In this document: positions 6,304 to 15,753 of the stretch, piece after piece | Numbering within the stretch: position 1 is the first letter of the stretch | How the letters are laid out: the number at the start of each line of letters is the position of its first letter | Origin: Candidatus Galacturonatibacter soehngenii | GTDB taxonomy: Bacteria; Bacillota; Clostridia; Lachnospirales; Lachnospiraceae | Reading direction: 5' to 3' | NCBI RefSeq assembly: GCF_008830185.1 | Contig: NZ_WAGX01000004.1 | Location: 969,780 to 1,033,779, forward strand | Length of the DNA: 64,000 bases | Made by a program: the position numbers and the translations under genes | Notes under the pieces: generated by a model | What the model was told of the DNA's origin: nothing | Seen by the model: only the letters and a program-made list of their open reading frames with translations | The model's database searches: none

Positions 6304-8307
6304 TTACGAGCGTTTGATTTCTATATATTGATTGCTAATACAAAAGCTGCTATCTAGTACTAATACCTTTTCAGATTTTTTAAAGTAAATAATCAATTTT
6401 TCTTTATCAACTGCTTTAATAATACCTTCTCCATACTTTTTATGAATAATTTCTGCGTTCGGTATCAATTCCTGCTTGCTAATCATTAATTCACCAACAA
6501 ATCTAGATACCTCTAACTTCTTACCCAAACGCTCCTCTAGTGAGTAAACATACAGTTCTTCCTTGGCTCTTGTAAGCGCAACGTAAAACATGCGTCTTTC
6601 TTCTTCTAAGTCGGCTTCTTGGATTGCTTTACGAAAAGGTGTAATCCCTTCGTTCGCATCAATTACAAAAACAACTTTATACTCCAGTCCTTTCGAACTA
6701 TGCATGGTTGCTAATGAAACTGCATCCTCTTGGTGGTTTCTATTTTTCACTTGTGATTTTAGCTCGTTTGTATACTCCTCCATGTGAAGGAACCATTCTC
6801 CATAAGTCTTGTATGGCTTTGCACTTTCTTGTACTTCATTTAAGGTGTCTATTAATTCATCTGGCTTAATTCTTCTAAATTCTGCATATTCCTTTAGGTA
6901 ATTTTCATAACCAATTCCTTGACGTATGTAGTTAATTGCTGCATAGGGAGGCATATTTGTTAGCATCTTTAAATCATATTCTAACTTGTTGATTCGTTCT
7001 ATCATCCAATCTTTGTCTTTATAAAACTCTCTTATATTTTCAAAAGATATTTGCATATTATCAATGCATTCCCTGCTAATATATCGTTTTGGACGATTAA
7101 TAATTTGCAAAAACTCTTTTCGTTCTCTAGAACCAGTTGCCAAATTAATATAGGATATTAAGTTCTTTGTTATCCAATGTTCGTAGATATTTGGTAATAC
7201 ATCTTTCATTTTGAATGGAATATTATATTCCATAAGCTTTTCGACTAAGGTACGTGGCTGTGTATTGGTACGATAAAGTATGGCGATATCAGAAAAGCTT
7301 TTGCCTGACTTTTTATAAGCTAATATCTTATCTATAATTTCCATATTTTCTAGGTTTTGATCTTTAAATTTCTTGATTACAATCGGAACACCTTGACCAT
7401 GTATGGTGTTTATCTTTTTATCGAATCGACTTTTATTATTCTTTATGACTCTTACTGCTCCTTCGACAATTGACTGTGTAGACCGATAATTCATATCAAG
7501 TAAAACCTTGTTTACCTTCTTAAAATCATGCTCAAAATTTAACATAATTTCTGGTTTTGCTCCTCGAAACCGATAAATAGACTGATCATCGTCTCCAACA
7601 ATAAAAAGATTGTTGTTTGGTTTTGCGAGCATTTTTACAATGTCATATTGGATTTTATTAATATCTTGAAACTCATCAATTAAAATATATTGATATTTAT
7701 TTTGCCATGCCTTTAAAATATCTTCTCTTGCCAAAAATAACTCATAACAATAAACAAGCATATCGTCAAAATCGATTAAACGAGATCTTTTAAGCTTATT
7801 ATCATACTCTTTAAATATCTTTCGAAACACATCCTCTGGACAATTGGTCGAATAATAATTTTCTAGTGATATTCTATCATTTTTAATTAAACTAATTTCA
7901 CCTGTGATGTCTGAAATAAATTCCATTTCATCATCGATTTCTAGTTCGAATTTATGTATGATATCTCTTAGGAATTCAACTCTTTGCTCATCTCTTAGAA
8001 TGTTCTCTGCACGAAATCCATAAGCATGTTTTAAAATGGTAAAAAATATAGCGTGAAATGTACCAAAAGAAACTGGTACACTTTTACCCATTAAGCGTTG
8101 AAAACGCTCCTTCATTTCCAAAGCTGCAGCCTTTGTAAAAGTAATGACCAAAATATTGGCTGGATTTATCGCACATTGCTCAATCAAATATTTTGTTCGT
8201 TGTGTAATGACCATCGTCTTTCCACTTCCTGGTGGAGCAATTACAATACATGGTCCTTTTACGTGGGTAACAGCTTGTAATTGTCCTTTATTTAGACTAG
8301 ACTTCAT
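6304..8307 (-). CDS. UvrD/PcrA-type ATP-dependent DNA helicase
   Basis: The 667-residue protein has the superfamily 1A motifs in order: APPGSGKT (24-31, Walker A), LIDEFQD (motif II), VGDDDQSIYRFRG (motif III), NYRSTQSI (motif IV region), TMHSSKGLEY (motif V) and YVALTRAKEE (motif VI). These enzymes unwind DNA 3' to 5' in repair and replication restart. It is shorter than typical PcrA (about 740), with a compact C-terminus containing KKYGEGIIKAVD, a Tudor-like segment seen in PcrA/UvrD. Clostridia often carry several such paralogues, so whether this is the main PcrA or an accessory helicase cannot be told. A small hypothetical gene follows in the same operon. Confidence 0.92.
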   Translation of the reverse strand: MKSSLNKGQLQAVTHVKGPCIVIAPPGSGKTMVITQRTKYLIEQCAINPANILVITFTKAAALEMKERFQRLMGKSVPVSFGTFHAIFFTILKHAYGFRAENILRDEQRVEFLRDIIHKFELEIDDEMEFISDITGEISLIKNDRISLENYYSTNCPEDVFRKIFKEYDNKLKRSRLIDFDDMLVYCYELFLAREDILKAWQNKYQYILIDEFQDINKIQYDIVKMLAKPNNNLFIVGDDDQSIYRFRGAKPEIMLNFEHDFKKVNKVLLDMNYRSTQSIVEGAVRVIKNNKSRFDKKINTIHGQGVPIVIKKFKDQNLENMEIIDKILAYKKSGKSFSDIAILYRTNTQPRTLVEKLMEYNIPFKMKDVLPNIYEHWITKNLISYINLATGSRERKEFLQIINRPKRYISRECIDNMQISFENIREFYKDKDWMIERINKLEYDLKMLTNMPPYAAINYIRQGIGYENYLKEYAEFRRIKPDELIDTLNEVQESAKPYKTYGEWFLHMEEYTNELKSQVKNRNHQEDAVSLATMHSSKGLEYKVVFVIDANEGITPFRKAIQEADLEEERRMFYVALTRAKEELYVYSLEERLGKKLEVSRFVGELMISKQELIPNAEIIHKKYGEGIIKAVDKEKLIIYFKKSEKVLVLDSSFCISNQYIEIKRS

Positions 8308-8416
8308 GTTGCCTCCAATTCTTACTCTCTCCCTGGTAAGTAAATCGTTTCACTTACCATCCCTATTATTCTACATGAAATCACACAAAAATCAAAGTGA
8401 TTTTAAAAGGAATGTA

Positions 8417-8445
8417 TGTACAAATAAGTACTTGTAAGCTATACT
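8417..8445 (+). promoter_or_regulatory. Promoter of the NiaR gene
   Basis: TGTACA (8417-8422), a 17-nt spacer and TATACT (8440-8445) form a sigma-A promoter about 30 nt before the start. The spacer contains GTAC repeated (GTACAAATAAGTACTTGTA), which could be an operator. No match to a known NiaR site is claimed. Confidence 0.55.
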
Positions 8446-8476
8446 TTAGATAATGAACATACGAAAGGAATATTTT

Positions 8477-8986
8477 ATGGACGTAGAAAAGCGCAGAGAA
8501 CAAATTCTAACTACATTGCAACAATTGAAAACTCCTGTTTCAGGGGATGCTCTCTCTAAGCAGTTAGGGGTAAGCAGACAAATCATCGTACAAGATATTG
8601 CTGTCCTTAAGGCTCGCAATTATAATATATTATCCACTAACAGAGGATACTTACTATTTCCTGATTCCCCAATGAACGTTTCGAGAGTTTTTACTGTATC
8701 TCATGATACCAGTCAAATCAAAGAAGAATTATATTGTATCGTTGATTGTGGCGGATTTATTCGTAATGTAATGGTGAAGCATGAGGTATATGGTAATATT
8801 ACTGCGGATTTAAATATTGCCTCTAGACGAGATGTTGATAAATTTGTCAACAAGGTTGAAACCTCGAAAGCAGTACCTCTTAAGACTCTTGGAGGTGATA
8901 TACATTCTCATACCGTCGAGGCGGACAATGAATCGATTTTAGATGAAATCGAAAAACAATTGGATGCTCTTGGATTTCTAATTTAA
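8477..8986 (+). CDS. niaR: NiaR-type transcriptional repressor (HTH_11 + 3H domain)
   Basis: The 169-residue product has an N-terminal winged helix (MDVEKRREQILTTLQQLKTP, recognition helix in GVSRQIIVQDIAVLKA). A C-terminal 3H domain carries the expected histidines in VKHEVYG and GGDIHSHTVEA. NiaR (YrxA) proteins repress NAD biosynthesis or niacin uptake genes when bound to nicotinic acid. The start is ATG 8477 because AAAGGA lies 7 nt upstream; an earlier in-frame ATG at 8453 lacks a ribosome binding site. No NAD-pathway genes are nearby, so targets lie elsewhere. A hairpin follows the gene. Confidence 0.88.
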   Translation: MDVEKRREQILTTLQQLKTPVSGDALSKQLGVSRQIIVQDIAVLKARNYNILSTNRGYLLFPDSPMNVSRVFTVSHDTSQIKEELYCIVDCGGFIRNVMVKHEVYGNITADLNIASRRDVDKFVNKVETSKAVPLKTLGGDIHSHTVEADNESILDEIEKQLDALGFLI

Positions 8987-8993
8987 AAGTATA

Positions 8994-9036
8994 CAACAAC
9001 TCCCCTACCCTTTATAAAAGAATAGAGGAGTTGTTG
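8994..9036. terminator. Hairpin after niaR, shared with the convergent ABC operon
   Basis: CAACAACTCC (8994-9003) pairs with GGAGTTGTTG (9027-9036). The T-tract is weak on both strands, but the position between convergent genes supports a terminator. Confidence 0.55.
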
Positions 9037-9049
9037 GTTCTCATAGCAG

Positions 9050-9688
9050 TTATGTGTTAAATTCTTTTTTTAAAAATATATTTGAAGAAATCAGATAAGA
9101 AAGTAGCACAATTAAAAGCGAAATAAAACATAAATATTTTGCATCTATTAAAAATATGTTAAAAAACATTTCATTCAAGTTCGTACTTTTTTTAGAAAAT
9201 AATGCAATCAAAACTCCAACTAGCATAACACTAAGCATCATTACGTTAGATGCCTTAATATAATCAAAACGAATAAAAAAAGGAATCATGATTGACAAGA
9301 CTATTAAGCCACCTGCAACACCATATAGAATACCTTTTCCTGACCATGTATCAATTCCAGATAAATACATGCCTGCCAGCAAAAGAAGATTCGTTGCATA
9401 ATACAAGGTGTTTATCAGCAATATGCTTAAGTATTTGGCAGTTATAATATTTTGTCTTATATATGGTAGTGTTATAATTGTAGCTCCTGCCTTATACTTT
9501 CCTTCTGCCTCAAAGGATATGATGGTATTAAAGTAAGAAAACAGCAATCCTATTGCACACACAAGCGCATTTTCAATAACCGTATGGTCAATCAGCAGTT
9601 TAAACAACAACGTAATAAATGTACATAAAAAACCATATGCTAGCATTTTATTTTTTACCAGCATAAAATCTTTTCGAATCAGGTTCAT
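9050..9688 (-). CDS. ABC-2 type transporter permease subunit
   Basis: The 212-residue protein has about six hydrophobic segments and the N-terminal NLIRKDFMLVKNK seen in ABC-2 family permeases. It is the last gene of the GntR-ATPase-permease-permease operon, starting 11 nt after the preceding permease, with TAGGAGGAGA as ribosome binding site. The two permeases are distant paralogues and likely form a heterodimer with the ATPase. Substrate unknown; GntR/YtrA-linked ABC-2 systems are often induced by cell-wall-active or membrane-active peptides. Confidence 0.8.
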   Translation of the reverse strand: MNLIRKDFMLVKNKMLAYGFLCTFITLLFKLLIDHTVIENALVCAIGLLFSYFNTIISFEAEGKYKAGATIITLPYIRQNIITAKYLSILLINTLYYATNLLLLAGMYLSGIDTWSGKGILYGVAGGLIVLSIMIPFFIRFDYIKASNVMMLSVMLVGVLIALFSKKSTNLNEMFFNIFLIDAKYLCFISLLIVLLSYLISSNIFLKKEFNT

Positions 9689-9699
9689 ACTATCTCCTC

Positions 9700-10341
9700 C
9701 TAAAATTCCATACTTTCAAAGAAATACATAGATACACTTCTTGATATAGTTATACTTAAGAAAATCACTGCCACACAAATGATTGCATAATATTCTTTTA
9801 ACCAAGTCATAGAATCGATGAGAAATCTTATGTTTGTATTATCCCAAATCAGGACCCCTAAAATGGTGACTCCTAAGATAGAAAACAAAGAAATACCACG
9901 TACTACGCTGTCTTCAAACTTAAGATAAAGTGGCAAGGTAACACTCGCAAACAACGAATATGCACAGAGTGTTAAAAAGAAAACTTCAATGCTTAAAGGC
10001 TTAAATAAAAACACATGAAAAAACTTTGTAATTTCAACGATTACAATATAAAAAAGGCTAACAAAAGCAAATCCTAACATGACACTCATATATCTTGCAT
10101 TCACAATTGTCTTTTTCTGAAAAGGCATGGATAACAAAAGCGACATGGAGTGATTCATTTTATCTTTTGCACTTACTGTCATTAATATTTGCCATCCAAA
10201 CGATACGGCCATAATTGCATATCCCATGATTCCAAGATTTGTTGAAACAATAATTAAAATAAATAACATCTGTGCTATTAACAATCCTATATTGTTTCGA
10301 AGCACAATACTATAATCTTTTCTAATTAATGATAAATACAT
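9700..10341 (-). CDS. ABC-2 type transporter permease subunit
   Basis: This 213-residue protein has six predicted membrane helices and begins MYLSLIRKDYSIVLRNNIGL, typical of ABC-2 exporter permeases. I place the start at ATG 10339-10341, 7 nt after the ATPase stop, rather than at the upstream in-frame codon that overlaps the ATPase gene, because AGGTAGGGATG lies just ahead. It works with the neighbouring ATPase and second permease. The DNA just upstream encodes the ATPase C-terminus, so translation is probably coupled. Substrate unknown. Confidence 0.8.
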   Translation of the reverse strand: MYLSLIRKDYSIVLRNNIGLLIAQMLFILIIVSTNLGIMGYAIMAVSFGWQILMTVSAKDKMNHSMSLLLSMPFQKKTIVNARYMSVMLGFAFVSLFYIVIVEITKFFHVFLFKPLSIEVFFLTLCAYSLFASVTLPLYLKFEDSVVRGISLFSILGVTILGVLIWDNTNIRFLIDSMTWLKEYYAIICVAVIFLSITISRSVSMYFFESMEF

Positions 10342-10348
10342 AACATCC

Positions 10349-11206
10349 CTACCTCTCCATATATGCAATCATGACATCTTCAATTGTTGGTTTTTCAAAT
10401 AAGGCGTTCTCCATTTCTCTTTTTAACTTTTCTTTTTGGCCCGTAAGCCCTTCAAAGGAAAAGCCTCGTTCAGAAAGCGAGATAAACTGTGTTCGATTGC
10501 TACTGTTTAGCATTTGCTTTTCTCCCTTTACCAAAGCATGTTCTTCCAATAATACATCTTTTTCTTTATTTAGAATGACTTCTCCTTGATTAAGCATTAT
10601 AATTCGATCTGCAATCTTATCCAAATCTGTTGTAATATGAGTTGAAAAAAATACCGTTTTTCCGTCTTCTTCCATGAAGGTACGAATCATATCTATAAAT
10701 TCATTTCGAACCTTTGGATCTAATCCAGAGGTTGGTTCATCCATAATTAGTAAATCAGCATGATGTGACAAAGCCAATGCGAGAGAAAATTTCATTTTCA
10801 TTCCCTTTGATAACTGCTTTATTCTTTGTTTTTCATCGAGCTGAAACAGGGTAATATATTTTTTATAATTATCCTCATCCCAATTGCTATAAGCTCCCGC
10901 AAATATTTTTTTCATATCTGATAATTTCAAATCTTCATAAAGATATCCTTGGTCAAAAACAATACCGATTCTATTTTTTATCTCTTTTTCATTTTCATTT
11001 AAGTCTTTGCCAAATAATTTAATCTCGCCTGCATCTTTCTTTATCAGATTAAGCATTAATTTAATGGTAGTGGTCTTGCCTGCACCATTCATCCCAATAA
11101 ATCCTGCCACAATTCCCTTTTCTATTTTAAAGTCAATCCCCTTTAATATTTGACTTCCTTTTGTATAACTTTTTTCTAAACCGTTGATTTCGATTACATA
11201 ATCCAT
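10349..11206 (-). CDS. ABC transporter ATP-binding protein
   Basis: The 285-residue ATPase shows Walker A GMNGAGKTTTIK (about 38-49), the signature region QLSKGMKMKFSLALAL (an LSKGM variant of LSGGQ), Walker B LLIMDEPTSGLDP and the H-loop FFSTHITTDL. It powers the two ABC-2 permeases encoded next. The stop codon of the GntR gene immediately precedes its ATG, so expression is coupled to the regulator. The C-terminal 60 residues are a variable regulatory tail. Family members (YtrB/YhcH-like) export or protect against antimicrobial peptides; that role here is inferred from context only. Confidence 0.92.
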   Translation of the reverse strand: MDYVIEINGLEKSYTKGSQILKGIDFKIEKGIVAGFIGMNGAGKTTTIKLMLNLIKKDAGEIKLFGKDLNENEKEIKNRIGIVFDQGYLYEDLKLSDMKKIFAGAYSNWDEDNYKKYITLFQLDEKQRIKQLSKGMKMKFSLALALSHHADLLIMDEPTSGLDPKVRNEFIDMIRTFMEEDGKTVFFSTHITTDLDKIADRIIMLNQGEVILNKEKDVLLEEHALVKGEKQMLNSSNRTQFISLSERGFSFEGLTGQKEKLKREMENALFEKPTIEDVMIAYMER

Positions 11207-11590
11207 TTAACTACCTCCATTTTCATCATACAAAATATTCATCATTGTCTGCATATCATCTTTTGTTACTCCAATCGCCTTTCCAATCTGGTACGCTTCT
11301 AATAACTTCTCTTCAACTTGCCTAAGCCTCGCTTCCTTGAGTAATTCGAGATTGTTCGATATTGCAAATGTCCCTTTTCCATGTACGGTCTTTATAAATC
11401 CTTCTTCCTCAAGTTCATCATACGCTCTTCTGGTTGTAAGAACGCTTACTCTTGTTTCGTTAGCAAGATTTCGAATCGAAGGCAATAATTCACCATCTTG
11501 AATTTCACCTGTTAAAATTGCTTCTTTAATCTGATTTTTTAATTGTTGATAAATAGGCGTTTCACTCACATTTGATATTATTATATTCAA
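11207..11590 (-). CDS. GntR family regulator, YtrA subfamily
   Basis: From the TTG at 11588-11590 (GGAGG 5 nt upstream) the product is 127 residues. It begins with NIIISNVSETPIYQQLKNQI, the GntR winged-helix opening, then SIRNLANETRVSVLTTRRAY with the recognition helix and VHGKGTFAI for the wing. The short C-terminal tail of about 50 residues is the dimerisation helix pair of YtrA-type regulators, which control adjacent ABC transporters. The inverted repeat TGTGTATT...AATACACA over its own -10 suggests autorepression of the whole operon. Confidence 0.9.
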   Translation of the reverse strand: MNIIISNVSETPIYQQLKNQIKEAILTGEIQDGELLPSIRNLANETRVSVLTTRRAYDELEEEGFIKTVHGKGTFAISNNLELLKEARLRQVEEKLLEAYQIGKAIGVTKDDMQTMMNILYDENGGS

Positions 11591-11613
11591 GATAACCTCC
11601 AACTGTGCTTTTA

Positions 11614-11672
11614 TGTGTATTACTGTATATGTCTTTAATACACAGTATAATTTCTTTTTAAGCTTTTGTCAA
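11614..11672 (-). promoter_or_regulatory. GntR-ABC operon promoter with operator
   Basis: On the minus strand TTGACA (11667-11672), a 17-nt spacer and TATACT (11644-11649) make a near-consensus promoter. An exact inverted repeat, TGTGTATT (11614-11621) and AATACACA (11637-11644), starts at the -10 and covers the start site. This is where a YtrA-type repressor would bind. Confidence 0.75.
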
Positions 11673-11718
11673 TGATAAATGAGAGAAAACAAATATCTAT
11701 TTTAGATATTTATGTACA

Positions 11719-11768
11719 AAAAAAGCAGTATCCATTTGATCCTGTCAAGGTTGTAGACTGCTTATTTT
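11719..11768 (-). terminator. Probable terminator after the YitT gene
   Basis: On the minus strand AAGCAGT and ACTGCTT pair across a 34-nt loop region and are followed by T7. The stem is short, so this is moderately supported. Confidence 0.5.
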
Positions 11769-11881
11769 GGTTAATTATTCAAATTGTTCTTTCGAATTTT
11801 TAAAAAGTCATAATAAATACGTACCGTCTCTACTATATATATCATAATGACTCCTTGTTTCAATACATCATAACAGATTAT

Positions 11882-12757
11882 TTAATCATTTGGTTTTATA
11901 TAAAAATTACCTTCAAGTTGTTCTGTTTTGATAATATTAATAAATACCTTATCATCAACCTCCCTAATATTAGATACCACTTTTTTTACTTCTTCTCTTC
12001 CAACTACAGAATAGATTAATGTTCTTTCTTTTTTTTCATAGGTTCCAAAACCATGAAATGTGGTAGAAGCGTGTCTGGTTGTTTCACTTATTGCCTTTGC
12101 CACTTCTTCTGGGTATTGCGTGATGATAAACAAAGTATTTTTCTTATATCTTTTATAGCATAAATGAAGCATCTGCGTAGAAGTAAATTGAAAAATAATG
12201 GAATATAACGCTTTATTCCACCCAAATAGATATCCTGCAACAAGTAAAATAACAGCATTTCCTATCAAAATATAGTTCCATGCATCAATACCATATCGTT
12301 TGGATAAAAATATAGCAATAAAGTCAGTTCCTCCACTTGTAGCATCTGCAAAAAGGCACATACTTATGGCAGTGCCAGATACCATTCCACCAAAAATACT
12401 AATCAACAGAATATCATACGTAATGGGATACGAAGGAATGATATCTGTAAATATACTGGTTAAAATTATCATAATACAAGAGAATATCGTAAATTTTTTA
12501 CCAATACACTTATAACTTACAAAAACTGGTATGGAGTTTAATAATATATTAACAAAAGCAAACGATACTTTAAATCCCAAGAATTCTTTCGTGATTTCTT
12601 GTATCAAAATTGTAAGCCCTGTAAAGCCTCCTGGCAGTAATCCCCCCGCATCTACAAAACTATTTAAGTTTATAGACATTATAACTGAAGCAACAATGAT
12701 CAATAGAATTCGAAAGATATCTTTTCTTAGTACTTTACGTTTTTCTTGTATATTCAT
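11882..12757 (-). CDS. YitT family membrane protein
   Basis: The 291-residue protein has the YitT layout: five to six N-terminal membrane helices with the family signatures LLPGGFTGLTILIQ and ATSGGTDFIAIFLSKRYG. A soluble C-terminal DUF2179 domain of about 85 residues follows (TLFIITQYPEEVAKAI to the end). YitT proteins are common in Firmicutes and of uncertain function, possibly small-molecule transport. No neighbour suggests a substrate; it lies between the GntR-ABC operon and gltX as a single gene. Confidence 0.88.
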   Translation of the reverse strand: MNIQEKRKVLRKDIFRILLIIVASVIMSINLNSFVDAGGLLPGGFTGLTILIQEITKEFLGFKVSFAFVNILLNSIPVFVSYKCIGKKFTIFSCIMIILTSIFTDIIPSYPITYDILLISIFGGMVSGTAISMCLFADATSGGTDFIAIFLSKRYGIDAWNYILIGNAVILLVAGYLFGWNKALYSIIFQFTSTQMLHLCYKRYKKNTLFIITQYPEEVAKAISETTRHASTTFHGFGTYEKKERTLIYSVVGREEVKKVVSNIREVDDKVFINIIKTEQLEGNFYIKPND

Positions 12758-12919
12758 TCAAATAACCTCATTATACGTATTTGTGACAAAAGACACATGT
12801 TACATTTTTTTACTATTTATCTCCTAGAACTACCCTTATTATACTCCATCAAGAGTGCAGAGAAAAGAATCAGTTGGTAATATTTGCTATCTTTATCTGC
12901 ATCTTTCCTATTATATAAT

Positions 12920-12944
12920 AAAGTGTCTGCTTCGCAGACACTTT
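12920..12944. terminator. Strong terminator after gltX
   Basis: AAAGTGTCTGC, a TTC loop and GCAGACACTTT form a perfect 11-bp stem. It lies just after the gltX stop; A/T-rich flanks follow on both sides. Confidence 0.85.
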
Positions 12945-12953
12945 AAAAAGGGT

Positions 12954-14405
12954 TTATTTACTTAGCTTTTCAATTGCAATTTTAATTCTCTTGATTGATT
13001 CTTCTTTACCAATAATCTCCATAATTTCAGTTGCTCCTGCTGGAGTCATCTGTTTACCAGATACTGCTGTTCGAATTGGCCACATAACATACCCATTCTT
13101 ATAGCCTTTTTCTTCCACATATCTTAATAATAAAGCATATAGAGCATCATTGCTATAATCGTCTTGTGCTTCCAATACAGGTAGTAGATCTGTTAACACT
13201 TCTAATGATGTTTCGGTATTTGTTTTCATTTTTTTATGAGTAAACATTGCGATATCATACTCTGGCAGCTCTTCAAAAAAATCAACCAACTCTAAAATAT
13301 CAGGAAAAACTTCAATTCTAGTCTTTACCATATCGGCAATCTTTCTCAAATCAAAATCTTTGGTAAGTACTTTTTTTAAATAAGGCTGCGCTTTTTCAAA
13401 AAACGTATCAGAATCCATTGCCTTCATGTATTCACCATTCATCCACTTTAGTTTCACAACGTCAAATACAGCTGGTGCTTTGCTCATATGATGATAATTA
13501 AACTTCTCAATCAATTCTTTCAAAGAAAAAATTTCTTGATTGTCTTCTGGACTCCAGCCTAACAATGCAACAAAATTAACTACCGCTTCCGTTAAAAATC
13601 CTTGCTCAATTAAATCTTCATAGGAGGAGTGCCCACTTCTTTTACTTAACTTCTTATGTTCTTCATTTGTAATCAATGGACAATGTACATAAGTAGGTAC
13701 TTCCCAACCAAACGCTTCATATAAACGATTATATTTTGGTGAAGAAGATAAGTATTCATTTCCTCGAACCACATGTGTAATTCCCATTAAGTGATCATCT
13801 ACCACATTGGCAAAATTATAAGTTGGATAGCCATCTGATTTGATTAAAATCATATCATCTAATTCAGAATTATCAACCGTAATGTCACCATAGATATCAT
13901 CAGAAAATGTTGTGGTTCCACTCGTTGGATTGTTTTGCCTGATTACATAAGGTACACCAGATGCTAATTTTTCCTCCACTTCCTGCTTAGAAAGTGAGAG
14001 GCAATGCTTGTCATAAACTACAATTTCTTTTCCCGCCACTTCTTGCTTTAAGCTTTCTAATCGATCTTTATCGCAAAAACAGTAGTAGGCCTCACCCTTT
14101 TCAACTAATTCTTTTGCGTACTTTAGATATAAGCCTTGTTCATGCCTTTCACTTTGCACATAAGGACCAACTCCACCATCTTTATCTGGTCCTTCATCAT
14201 GTACTAACCCAGTTTTTTCTAAGGTACGGTAAATAATCTCTAATGCACCTTCAACAAATCGTTCTTGATCTGTATCCTCTATTCTTAAAAGAAAGTCTCC
14301 ACCTTCATGTTTTGCAATTAAATATGCATACAATGCTGTTCTTAAGTTTCCAACATGCATTCTTCCTGTTGGACTAGGTGCAAATCTGGTTCTTACCTTT
14401 TTCAT
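12954..14405 (-). CDS. gltX: Glutamyl-tRNA synthetase
   Basis: The 483-residue class I synthetase has the HIGH motif as MHVGN (16-20) in [20 protein letters not shown]. The KMSKS motif appears as KKLSKRSG near residue 253. It charges tRNA-Glu in the cytoplasm. Length and the C-terminal anticodon-binding domain are normal for bacterial GluRS. It is a single-gene unit with its own promoter and a strong terminator. Many Firmicutes use GluRS also to make Glu-tRNA-Gln for GatCAB; that cannot be judged from the window. Confidence 0.96.
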   Translation of the reverse strand: MKKVRTRFAPSPTGRMHVGNLRTALYAYLIAKHEGGDFLLRIEDTDQERFVEGALEIIYRTLEKTGLVHDEGPDKDGGVGPYVQSERHEQGLYLKYAKELVEKGEAYYCFCDKDRLESLKQEVAGKEIVVYDKHCLSLSKQEVEEKLASGVPYVIRQNNPTSGTTTFSDDIYGDITVDNSELDDMILIKSDGYPTYNFANVVDDHLMGITHVVRGNEYLSSSPKYNRLYEAFGWEVPTYVHCPLITNEEHKKLSKRSGHSSYEDLIEQGFLTEAVVNFVALLGWSPEDNQEIFSLKELIEKFNYHHMSKAPAVFDVVKLKWMNGEYMKAMDSDTFFEKAQPYLKKVLTKDFDLRKIADMVKTRIEVFPDILELVDFFEELPEYDIAMFTHKKMKTNTETSLEVLTDLLPVLEAQDDYSNDALYALLLRYVEEKGYKNGYVMWPIRTAVSGKQMTPAGATEIMEIIGKEESIKRIKIAIEKLSK

Positions 14406-14531
14406 TTCACAAATCTCCTATTCACAATTTATTCCTGCTTCGTTTACGTTATAGCAAAACCAAAATCAAACTATAACACTATTTAACAAATGAAACTTCT
14501 TGCTGGTTCATCTTGTCGACCTATGTTGGCT

Positions 14532-14560
14532 ATTATACACTTTATTTTGCCAATCATCAA
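14532..14560 (-). promoter_or_regulatory. gltX promoter
   Basis: On the minus strand TTGATG (14555-14560), 17 nt and TATAAT (14532-14537) lie about 125 nt before the start codon. The leader is long, but I see no T-box features such as a conserved AGGGTGG-type box. Confidence 0.65.
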
Positions 14561-14605
14561 GATAAAGTATTAGCCTCTCTTTTCAAAAATTAACGAAATA
14601 CAATA

Positions 14606-14633
14606 GAAAAACCGCCAGAATTTAATCTGACGG
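14606..14633 (-). terminator. Terminator after the polysaccharide deacetylase gene
   Basis: CCGTCAGA and TCTGGCGG (with one G-T pair) form an 8-bp stem on the minus strand, followed by five T. Confidence 0.75.
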
Positions 14634-14641
14634 CTATCGGC

Positions 14642-15640
14642 TTATTCATATGGCTGAATTTCATAGCCTTGCGCTTTAACTGCATCGATGAAATCACCTA
14701 ATACCTGAACATTCGTGGTTGAAACAGCATGAAGTAAATATATTGCTCCTGGATGAAGTTTTTCCTTCATAGTCTTTAGTGCTTCTGTTTTATCAGGTTG
14801 GGCATCTGTTAGCCAATCTTTATATGCAAAACTCCAAAAAATGGACTTATAACCTAAATTATGAACAATAGCAAGTGACTGCTCACTAAAGGCGCCCGTT
14901 GGATAACGAAACAGGCTCATTTTATAATTATAATTTTCAAGCAGGTAATCATGAACGCCTGTTAATTCATTTTGTTGATCTTCAACCGTTGCCAAAGATG
15001 GTAATCCGTTGGAAGGGTGATTCACACTGTGGTTACCAATAATATGTCCCTCGTTAATCATTCGGTTGATTAAATCTGGGTTCGTTTTTGCATATGGAAG
15101 TGTTACAAAAAATACAGCCTTTACATTTTTTTCTTTTAAAATGTCCAATATTTGAGCCGTATTTCCAGTTGGGGAATTCGCTTCTGGATACTCATATCCT
15201 TCATCAAAGGTTAAAAAGATTGCATCAGAATCCGTACGAACAAAGTCAGCTCCCAAATGCCCATATTTATTCTGATACATAGTAGCACCTGTCGGAACAT
15301 TTTTATCATTGACATTTCCGCCTGGACCCCAGCCTTTTGTCTCCGTATCAAGTCCGTCTAATGAAATTTGTTCAATTTCTTTTGTTTCTTCTTGTTCTTG
15401 CTTCTCCTCTGGCTCGCTATCTTGTTCCTTCGTAGAATCAGGTACTTCATCATTGTTAGGCTCTGTAGCTTCTACACCGTTTTCCACTTCGTCTACTTCA
15501 TTCTCACCTGTAGTGACGTCGTTTTTGTCTTGAATTTGCGTTTCTGCCATTGTATCAATTGTTTTTGTCTCTTTATTCCCACAGCCTGTCGCCAAAGCTG
15601 CTGCCATTACTAATAGAACTAAGTACTTTTTATTCTTCAT
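14642..15640 (-). CDS. PdaA-like polysaccharide deacetylase lipoprotein
   Basis: The 332-residue protein opens with a lipoprotein signal (lipobox LATGC, Cys20), then a 70-residue acidic Thr/Glu/Asp linker, then a NodB-type deacetylase domain. Visible motifs are TFDEGYE (144-150), HSVNHPS with His204 and His208 as metal ligands, RYPTGAFSE (from Arg245) and LLHAVS (His304). The TFDxGYE form is that of PdaA enzymes, which deacetylate peptidoglycan muramic acid during spore cortex formation. Other lipid-anchored relatives act on the vegetative wall. The pre-domain WGPGGNVNDKNVPTGA also matches PdaA-type proteins. Spore versus vegetative role is unresolved. Confidence 0.88.
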   Translation of the reverse strand: MKNKKYLVLLVMAAALATGCGNKETKTIDTMAETQIQDKNDVTTGENEVDEVENGVEATEPNNDEVPDSTKEQDSEPEEKQEQEETKEIEQISLDGLDTETKGWGPGGNVNDKNVPTGATMYQNKYGHLGADFVRTDSDAIFLTFDEGYEYPEANSPTGNTAQILDILKEKNVKAVFFVTLPYAKTNPDLINRMINEGHIIGNHSVNHPSNGLPSLATVEDQQNELTGVHDYLLENYNYKMSLFRYPTGAFSEQSLAIVHNLGYKSIFWSFAYKDWLTDAQPDKTEALKTMKEKLHPGAIYLLHAVSTTNVQVLGDFIDAVKAQGYEIQPYE

Positions 15641-15753
15641 ACATTCTCCTTTGTTTTATATAATTCATACCTGTCATGACATAAATTGACAAGTTTTAGT
15701 ATTATCATAGACGATATATTTTACAATCCAATTACTTAAGCATTACATAATCC

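Noticed and set aside
9050..11590. GntR-ABC operon as a lantibiotic immunity locus.
   Set aside because: No lantibiotic precursor or modification genes are nearby; only the general ABC-2 exporter type can be supported.
14406..14560. T-box riboswitch in the long gltX leader.
   Set aside because: No specifier stem or conserved T-box sequence could be recognised; only a promoter is supported.
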